Shown: positions 56,991 through 64,000 of the stretch, in pieces
Layout of the letters: the number at the start of each line of letters is the position of its first letter
Numbering within the stretch: position 1 is the stretch's first letter
The notes under the pieces: generated by a model
What the model was told of the DNA's origin: nothing
The model's database searches: none
What the model saw: only the letters and a program-made list of their open reading frames with translations
Position numbers and translations under genes: made by a program
Origin: Drosophila persimilis
Taxonomy: Eukaryota; Arthropoda; Insecta; Diptera; Drosophilidae
Direction: 5' to 3'
Length of the DNA stretch: 64,000 nt
Assembly (NCBI RefSeq): GCF_003286085.1
Contig: NW_020825338.1
Coordinates: forward strand, 1,364,001-1,428,000

Positions 56991-59807
56991 TTGGACACCG
57001 GAGCAGCTATGAGTGTGATAGGCGGAAAGTTAGCAGAATACGTAATCCAAAGCCGAATTCCTTTTAAGAGAGGAGTTGTAAATGCTTCCACTGCGGATGG
57101 ACGGAGGCAAGAGGTAGTGGGACGACTGCGGACATCGGTGCAGTATAAGGGTGCAGTGAAGGACCTTGAGCTGCACATTATTCCATCGCTCAGCCAGGAC
57201 TTGTATTTAGGGATCGATTTTTGGTCAAGTTTCGATTTATTACCACCCAGTATGTCGCTGGCAGAGATAGTTCATGAACCGCAGAACCTCAGCGGAGGGG
57301 AAATGGACCAGTTGCAAGCGACCATCAAGCTATTTCCTTCGTTTTCCGTTTCCGGTCTAGGAAAAACGGCTCTGCTTTCGCATTCAATTGATGTAGGTGA
57401 TGCAAAAGCCGTGAAGCAGAGACACTTCCCTGTATCTCCTGCGGTAGAGAAATTGTTCTATGCGGAGATAGATCGGATGCTCAGCTTAGGGGTGATAGAG
57501 AAATCCGATAGTGCGTGGTCATCACCGGTAGTATTGGTGCAGAAACCAGGAGAGGTGAGGCTATGTTTAGATAGTAGGAAAGTTAACGCGGTGACCAAAA
57601 AAGACGCGTATCCGTTACCACAAATTGATGGGATTCTAGGACGTCTTCCTAAGGTATTGTTTATTTCGAGCCTGGATCTTAAGGATGCCTATTGGCAAGT
57701 TCCCTTGGAGCCGAGCTCACGTGATAAAACGCGATACCAGTATAAGGTAATGCCTTTTGGTCTCACTAATGCTTCGCAGACCATGACAAGGCTGATGGAC
57801 AAGGTAATTCCGGCCAGTTTAAGAAATTAAGTTTTTGTGTACCTGGACGACCTTTTGATTGTGTCGGACAGTTTTGAGTCCCATCGGAGGGTGTTGAGTG
57901 AAGTCGCAAGTTACATAAAAGCTGCAGGGTTAACGCTGAATGTGGAGAAAAGCTAGTTTTGCATGAAGTCAGTGCGGTATTTGGGGCCTATAGTAGGCGA
58001 AGGGGTGATTCGTACAGATCCGGATAAGATTTCGGCCATGTCCGATTTTCCTTTGCCAAAATCCCTAAAGTCTCTGCGTCGCTTCCTAGGTATGGTAGGC
58101 TGGTACAGGAAGTTTATAAGCAACTTCGCATCGGTAGCCGCGCCTCTCACGGACTTGCTCAAACCCAGACAGAAATTTTCAATGACTCCAGAGGGTCAGC
58201 AGGCTTTTGAGAAGTTGAAGGAGATGCTTTGCTCAGCACCAGTTTTGCGTAGTCCTGATTTTAGCAAACCATTCTATGTTCACTGCGACGCTAGCAAGAC
58301 AGGCGTTGGGGGAGTGCTGGTGCAGAAGACGCCGGAGGGGGACGAATATCCGATTGCGTTTGTATCGAAAAAACTCAACAAAGCCCAAAAGAATTATTCG
58401 GTCACCAAACAAGAATGTCTGGCCGCAATAGTTTGCATAAATAGGCTCAGAGCTTACATCGAGGGGCATGAATTTACTGTGATCACGGATCACGCCTCTT
58501 TAAAGTGACTCATGTCACAAATTGACTTACACTCACGTCTAGCCCGATGGGCATTAAAGCTGCAGAGTTTCTCGTTTAAAATCGAGCATCGTAGCGGCAG
58601 GCTTAATGTGGTTCCGGATGCTCTTTCTCGCGTAAATGAGGAGGAAGTGGCGACTCTAGACGCGAGCACATGGTTGTTGGTGGATTTGGAATCGCCAGAA
58701 TTCAAGGCAGAAGATTACGTGGAGATCGTAGAAAGGGTTAGGGCCAATATTGATAAGTTGCCAGATCTCAAAATTGTAGATAACTTGTTGTGTCGTAGGT
58801 CAGATCACGCAACAGGAAAGGTGCTACATGATGTGTTCATTTGGAAACTCTGGATTCCTCAAGGGTTAGTGGTTGACGTTTTGCGTAACGCGCACGACAA
58901 TCCACTGGCTTCCCATGGAGGCATTCACAAAACCCTAGAAATGATACGGCGGTATTATTACTGGCCTGGTTTGGTTGCCGATGTGAAGAAGTATATCCAG
59001 GCTTGTGATGTCTGCAAGACTACCAAGGCCCCCAATACAATCCAGAGAGCGAAGATTGGAATTGCGCCCGAGTCACAACGTTTCTTCCAGAAATTATATG
59101 TAGATATATGTAGATCCCCGTTCAAGAATTGGACATATAGGCATCTTTATCGTCCTCGATCACTATTCTAAATATGTGTTTCTCAAGGCAGTGAAGAAGT
59201 TGACCGCGGACGTGGTAGTCAAATACATGCAGCAAGATCTTTTTCATGCTTTCGGGGTTCCGGAGAGAATAGTATCCGACAATGGCACACAATTTAAGTC
59301 TGAGGCATTCCAAAAGCTACTCCGGGAATGTAAAGTTTCGCACACTCTCACGGCCCTGTACGCACCCCAAGCTAATGCTTCCGAACGTGTACATCGCTCG
59401 GTGATTGCAGCAATCCGATCTTATGTGCGCGAGGATCAGAAGGACTGGGACGAGCACCTCAGCAGCATTTGCAGCGCATTGCGTTCGGCGGTGCATGCAA
59501 GTCTGAATGTAACTCCTTATTATATGGTGTTCGGACAGCATTTCATCACTTCCGGGGCAACATACAAGCTTCTGAGAGCATTGCGGGTGATGGAGGGAGG
59601 GATTCATTAGACTTGGTTCGAAGCAAGGCTCTAGAAGTCATAAAAAAACAGAACGATAAGAATGAACGGCAGTATAACTTACGGTCGAGAGACATATCCT
59701 ACAATGTCGGCCAGGAGGTGTTCCGAAGAAATTTCAGGCAGAGCAATTTTCAGTCAGGGCACAGCGCGAAGTTGGGTCCGGCCTTTCTGAAGGCAGGCCT
59801 ACTATGA
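56940..59807 (+). pseudogene. pol: pol of the right-arm Ty3-type element
   Basis: Protease DTG at 56994-57002. RT is open to a TAA at 57828-57830. YLDD at 57840-57851 lies just after the stop. TAG follows at 57954-57956. The next segment (58512-59171) follows a TGA at 58506-58508. Integrase zinc region (HGGIHKTLEMIRRYYWPG-like, CDVCKTTK), then a frameshift at a duplicated ATATGTAGAT (59096-59115), then DHYSKYVFLKAV, SDNGTQFKSEAF and ASERVHRSV. The C-terminal NLRSRDISYNVGQEVFRRNF closes it. All major lesions are shared with the left arm. Confidence 0.88.
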
Positions 59808-61566
59808 GTTAGAGGATTTGCAGGGTCGTTACGTAGGACGGTTTCACGCGAAAGATCTTCGTCAGTAAACCGACTGTTTCAATCTGTCCTGTTATCATTC
59901 TTGGGAGTGTGACCCCCAAGCCTGATCTTGTAGCAGGAAATGCTGAGTTTTTTTGTGGCGCCATCTAGTGCTCAGAGTGGCAGGCGAACGATGGGTCAAG
60001 GGAAAACCAAAAAGTCGGTAACAGGTCAAAACGTCAGACTTTCTCTGTTGAAAATGCATCCAGGGACCTATTAGAGGATTTGCCGCCAGAACGTTGGCGT
60101 CCCTATCGGCTATTCCCTCGTGAAAGTCAATTGAGTCGGTTGCGCATCGGTCCGACGAAAAGGAAAAAGCACGAATTTAGTGAAGAAAAAAACTCTAGGG
60201 AATCTAAATATCTAAATCCAAGATTCGACTGCGAGATTCTTTGTTGAAGGCGAGTGGGCTATTCAGTCGTCAGAAGCCGTATAGCGCTGAGTCCGATTGG
60301 GGTAAGTGCTGCGGGAAAAGAAGAGAAGGGCTAAAGGAGAATAAAGAGTTGTCCCATTTGTAGTCTTGGCGCTTAGTAAATCGAGTTAATCAGTGCGGAT
60401 TCGATCGTCCAAGGAAGCCAGCCAGCAAACAACAGCAGCCGCAAGCCTATCAAAGTGGCGTTTAAACCTTTGGGATTGTCTGGAAAGCGCTCAGCCATCG
60501 GAGAAGCGAGCGTGGAAGCAGAGGGAGAAGACATTTGGGGAGCGCTCGGTCCCCCCAAGCGGCTAGCTTCCCGACGCGTTGGCGTCGGCACTTTAGTAGT
60601 CGAGCGCGACGCGGCAGATAAGGAGGGCCCGTCCCTTGGTCGCGAGCAGATCGGCGGAGAGAAAGTGTCGATCTAGCACCGTCGGAGATTGGCCGTTTGG
60701 CCTTTTCTTTGCTTTCGCGTGCCTTTCACCTGCAGAAGCAGGGGAAAGAAAGTGTGCTGTTCCCTTTCGCCCAGGAGGTGGAAAGGAAACATAGATAACA
60801 GTCGGGACAAAGAGAATAGAAAAAAAAGAGGGAGCAACGGATTGACGGAGTAATTGTATTCGCGTTTGTAAATGTGTAATTAATTATGATTTTTGTGCGG
60901 GCTTCTCGTGACTCTCGCCGATCTGCATGATTTCCCCCAACCTTGTGCCCATTTAAGTGTTTTTCCACCACATCAGCTTTAGGTATTCATCGAGGAAAGC
61001 GCTTTCGTCGATGGAGCCATAAACTGGAGAAAAGGTATGAGTGGACTTCAATTCTGCTATTAATAAATTACAACTTGAAACAACGGAACTAGGGCCGGTC
61101 GGTAAGTGAGAGGGAGAAGTGCCCACTCGAATTGGTTTCGTAACATTACGGAGTCAGCAAGCAAGTTAGTTTGTCCATTTCGGACTTGTTTAGTATATCA
61201 TTTGTATGACACATAGCCAAGTATTTGTAGGAATTTTATACATATATTTCATTTAGCTATTCTTTAATGTGGGCGATTATATTATGGTATTTGCGGGTAA
61301 TGTTATTGTTTTAGCCAGTAAGTGAATAAACTTTATAATGTATTAATGTACCGCTTTGCTTTCGCTGGCAAATTCCCCATGCAGGACGCCCAGGACAAAG
61401 GGGCCATTCCGTCATTAAATCGAACGGTTCGGAATGGCCATGGTAGGGTGGGCGACACGACCTCGACAACACCAGAGGCGGAGTTGAGATACCTTTCCAG
61501 CACACATCCACAATTCTATTCAGGGATAAACAGTGTCTCCCGGTTAAGCATTTTCGTCGTGACACC
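59808..61566 (+). other. 3' non-coding part of the arm, candidate long LTR (59929-61564)
   Basis: TGTAGCAGGAAATGC at 59929 and CGTCGTGACA at 61564 give TG...CA ends for a 1.6-kb segment. Its first 198 bp occur a third time at 62275-62472, where they abut a different sequence, supporting a true element end at TGTAGCAGG. However, the end before the PBS (AATTAAACA) does not match, and no polypurine tract precedes 59929. The segment may therefore belong to a second element. GC-rich middle (60470-60680) stays open by composition. AATAAAG at about 60341. Confidence 0.4.
59955..59972 (-). promoter_or_regulatory. CTCF-like motif, copy 2
   Basis: Reverse complement of the motif at 49519-49536, in the mirrored arm. 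Confidence 0.35.
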
Positions 61567-62274
61567 AAAGACTATACAATACCAAGATGTTGCATGAGCG
61601 ACCAAAAAGCTCTTCTATGGCGGGTCCTAACATTAGAACCCAATAGGCACGAGGGAGCGCGCGGGGTTTCAATTCCGTTTTCGCCTGTACTTCGTCTCTA
61701 CCGCGACCCCGCTGCCCATCGGTTTCGTCTGTTCGGCAATTCTGGACTCTCGAGCCTCAGCACCGTCGAAGCGGTGGTCGCGGATCGCCGTCTTTGGAGC
61801 GGCACAGTGGGACCTTTGGCCGTCTCAGCTTGCTAAATTAGTTGAATTAGTGAATATGAGTTCAATAAATATTTGCACACTGAAAAAATGTTAAACTTTG
61901 AGTGCCTATATCTCCTAAACTAAAACTATCTTGAAAATTCGATTGGAAAATTCTCTATTAGATGCGTACATTAAATTTATCTAAAGCACTCATACAATTT
62001 TTTGTACTATTTCGGCTTAGTCCCCACTGTGCCGCGCCAAAGACATCAGCGACCACGCTGCCCTACGGTTTCGGCACGCAGACGATTCATATTTTATTTT
62101 TGTATTCTTTCTCTCGAGACACACCGACTCGACGCTGACCTAGGCATTGACGAAGCCGAGTAGCGTAAAAGAGAATTGAAGTAATAGCACCGCGCGCCCG
62201 TACCATGAAGCGTCAAACGAAAATTGAAAAAGAATTTTTTCCTCATGCAACATCTTGGTATTGTATAGTCTTTG
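61566..62274. mobile_element. Foldback/MITE-like element with 33-bp perfect terminal inverted repeats
   Basis: 61566-61598 (CAAAGACTATACAATACC...) and 62242-62274 are exact reverse complements. A second, imperfect inverted pair sits inside (GCGGCACAGTGGG near 61797-61810; its inverse CCCCACTGTGCCGC near 62022-62036). The interior holds only short open frames. 709 bp. No transposase. Family unknown. Confidence 0.6.
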
Positions 62275-62472
62275 CTTTCACGAGGGAATAGCCGATAGGG
62301 ACGCCAACGTTCTGGCGGCAAATCCTCTAACAGGTCCCTGGATGCATTTTCAACAGAGAAAGCCTGACGTTTTGACCTGTTACCGTCTTTTTGGTTTTCC
62401 CTTGACCCATCGTTCGCCTGCCACTCTGAGCACTAGATGGCGCCACAAAAAAACTCAGCATTTCCTGCTACA
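62275..62472 (-). repeat. Third copy of the 198-bp LTR-like segment
   Basis: Matches 49365-49562 in direct orientation and 59929-60126 inverted. Runs from CTTTCACGAGGG to CCTGCTACA, then Tc1-like sequence starts. Contains CTCF-like motif copy 3 at 62429-62446. Confidence 0.85.
62429..62446 (+). promoter_or_regulatory. CTCF-like motif, copy 3
   Basis: AGCACTAGATGGCGCCAC, identical to copy 1. Confidence 0.35.
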
Positions 62473-62605
62473 AGCGCTACAACTGGATGAATGGAAAAAG
62501 ATTCCTTTTGAGTATGGCCTACCAAAGTTGATCAATTCGATTAAAAACCGGCTCCAGCATGTACTCAATGCTACCAAATACATACCAAATATTAAAAATA
62601 GTTAA
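62473..62605 (+). pseudogene. Tc1/mariner-like transposase C-terminal fragment
   Basis: Frame reads LQLDEWKKIPFEYGLPKLIN then SIKNRLQHVLNATKY, stop at 62603-62605. This fits the W..IP...L..SI..R...V pattern at the end of Tc1-like transposases. About 45 residues only; the rest is absent, cut by the LTR-like segment. Confidence 0.55.
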
Positions 62606-63043
62606 ATATAATAAATAATCATGAAAAGTTTTGAATTTATAAAATGAGAATATTGTGTGTAAACAATTTCTTGACAATGTCAAAAATTAGAAATCATGGT
62701 ATAGACAAAGAAGTCGAAAACCGACGGAATTTACATAATATTTTTATAACTTTTATAAACAATCTTTTCAAAATTAGGATATATGTAAATGTGTAATTAT
62801 ATTATTATATTTTTGTTTTATATTATTATAAATCAAACAAATAACAGCTTTTATTTTATTTCCCGCGCCCTGCCAATTTTTCATTTATTTTATGGCAGTA
62901 GGTCAGATCAAAAGACCCAAAACAAGAACCGAACTTAAAATTCAGTTCTAGCGGCCAGCAATACTAAACACACACGCAAAGTACGTGAGAATGCGTGTGC
63001 ACCCATACATTAAAATATGCTGGAGGCACAGAAGGAAACAGAA
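62606..63043. other. AT-rich flank without genes
   Basis: Low-GC sequence with TTATTATATTTTTG runs. Possibly the 3' end of the Tc1-like element followed by unrelated DNA. Nothing further seen. Confidence 0.5.
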
Positions 63044-63688
63044 ACGAGGGGGAACGTTGTGAGTTGCTGCGGACACCGCAACCCTACAGTTATACCCGAT
63101 ACTAAGTCAGTATGGCTCTCCTCCGGCAGACGCCGCTAATATTAAGCGACACCACAAAGAGTGCGTGCGAGAGAGACAGAAAATCAGTCTGAGCGTGACG
63201 TCGGGCGCTGCGTAGCCACTGCAAATTGATTTCTTGCTTTTGGCTACAAAAATGATCCGATCTGATCCAGATTCAGCAACCGGATAGATATGGTCATTCT
63301 TTATGATTCTGCGTTTTCAGTTTTTTCGAATCTGCAATATTGTGGATGCAACAGATTTTCGCCCTTTGTGGGGGCGGAAGTGAGCGGGGCAAAGTTTTGA
63401 AATATTTTTGTAGCAGTGACATATCACAGAAGTCTGCATCCAAAACATCGTTGCTCTAGCTCTTATAGTCTTTGAGCATTAGGCGCTGAAGGGGACGGAC
63501 AGACGGACGGACGGACAGACGGACGGACAGACGGACAGACAGACATGGCTCAATCGACTCGGCTATTGATGCTGATCAAGAATATATATACTTTATGGGG
63601 TCGGAAACGATTCCTTCTGGACGTTACACACATCCACTTTTACCACAAATCTAATATACCCCAATACTCATTTTGAGTATCGGGTATA
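63044..63688 (-). mobile_element. DINE-1: DINE-1/INE-1 element with internal deletion
   Basis: Both ends present (ACGAGGGGGAACG; GAGTATCGGGTATA). It is about 460 bp shorter than the copies at 583 and 5443. The first and third internal GGGGGCGGAAG blocks are fused near 63370, as expected from recombination between internal repeats. GACG microsatellite at 63495-63545. Confidence 0.8.
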
Positions 63689-63692
63689 ATTA

Positions 63693-63836
63693 AACCAGCA
63701 TCAGATCTCTGAAAACGAAAGAAGCATTCAAACACACATTTTTGTCGAATCATATTGTGTGTGTACTCTGTGTTTGGCTCATGACGACGCGTCAGTACCC
63801 GAACGCCAGAGCCGAAGTCTCGGGGGTACTCAAGCT
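63693..63836. repeat. Repeat shared, inverted, with 8290-8437
   Basis: ATCTCTGAAAACGAAAGAAG ... CGACGCGTCAGTACCCGAAC ... AGAGCCGAAGTC. See 8290-8437. Confidence 0.7.
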
Positions 63837-63961
63837 GGTAACCCTTCGTTTGACGCTTCGTAGTATGAACTGGCACATCTTCATATATTCTGTATCGTTA
63901 GTGGTTATATGTACATATTTACATATGTATGCATGCATGTATTTTGCGTGGACCAGTAAAT

Positions 63962-64000
63962 ATGGCGAATACCCGAAGCTCCGCTGACGACCGCTGCCGC
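63962..64000 (+). CDS. Possible start of a gag-like ORF, cut by the window edge
   Basis: ATG at 63962 opens MANTRSSADDRCR and stays open to the end. A short N-terminus of this kind is common in BEL/Pao or Ty3 Gag, but 13 codons are too few to assign a family. Confidence 0.25.
   Translation, partial: MANTRSSADDRCR

Larger units (their letters stand above)
54192..61566 (+). repeat. Right arm of the large inverted duplication
   Basis: Mirror of 47885-54140, about 7.4 kb because it keeps the leader and gag start. Identity with the left arm ends at GTCGTGACAC (about 61565). Confidence 0.93.

Noticed and set aside
60455..60676. 73-codon frame in the candidate LTR (and its mirror at 48815-49036)
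   Set aside because: No ATG start, GC-driven openness, no domain; left as non-coding.
47885..61566. Inverted duplication as a pure assembly artefact
   Set aside because: Arms differ by a 1.16-kb deletion, a roughly 40-bp indel, PBS changes and a private stop. An artefact cannot be fully excluded without reads.

Overview
The window is transposon-dense eukaryotic DNA from an insect, almost certainly Drosophila. Reasons: a 5S rRNA sequence nearly identical to Drosophila 5S; several DINE-1/INE-1 elements (ends TATACCCG, GACG microsatellite); a copia element with the copia-type primer-binding site; a Tc1-like fragment and many LTR and non-LTR retrotransposons. An obscura-group species and a pericentromeric, Y-linked or other heterochromatic location are inferences. 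No intact host protein-coding gene was recognised.

Layout. 1-577: remnants. 583-6558: two inverted DINE-1 copies bracket a DNA transposon with a tnp2/CACTA-like transposase and a second, multi-exon DUF4806/BEN-like gene. 6760-8440: hAT remnant and LTR-like debris. 8438-9771: second, broken CACTA-like copy fused to an unidentified Q-rich coding segment. 10380-10800: non-LTR endonuclease fragment. 10835-20287: a GC-rich Ty3-type LTR retrotransposon with decayed gag-pol but an open 600-codon ORF3. 20288-45099: a head-to-tail array of a composite 5.3-5.5 kb unit (DINE-1 end, Ty3 integrase fragment, ATGCAA-rich spacer, hAT transposase, CR1/jockey-like RT, LOA-like 5' part). One partial and three full units are present, and a copia element (24894-29826) lies in the first full unit. 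44088-47292: the last unit runs on into the 3' half of the LOA-like element. 47479-47598: isolated 5S rRNA gene. 47885-61566: a head-to-head inverted duplication of a dead Ty3-type element, with arms of 6.3 and 7.4 kb. 61566-62605: foldback element, LTR fragment and Tc1-like fragment. 63044-64000: DINE-1, a repeat shared with 8290-8437, and a possible gag start.

These parts do not form a pathway. What ties them together is rearrangement history: nested insertion, tandem amplification, inversion between LTRs and inverted duplication. The clearest result is at 24889-30116. There, swapped target-site duplications and reciprocal chimeric LTRs record an 81-bp inversion caused by crossing over between two oppositely oriented copia LTRs. 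Long inverted repeats with TEs on both strands make the window a reasonable small-RNA-source candidate, which is untested inference.
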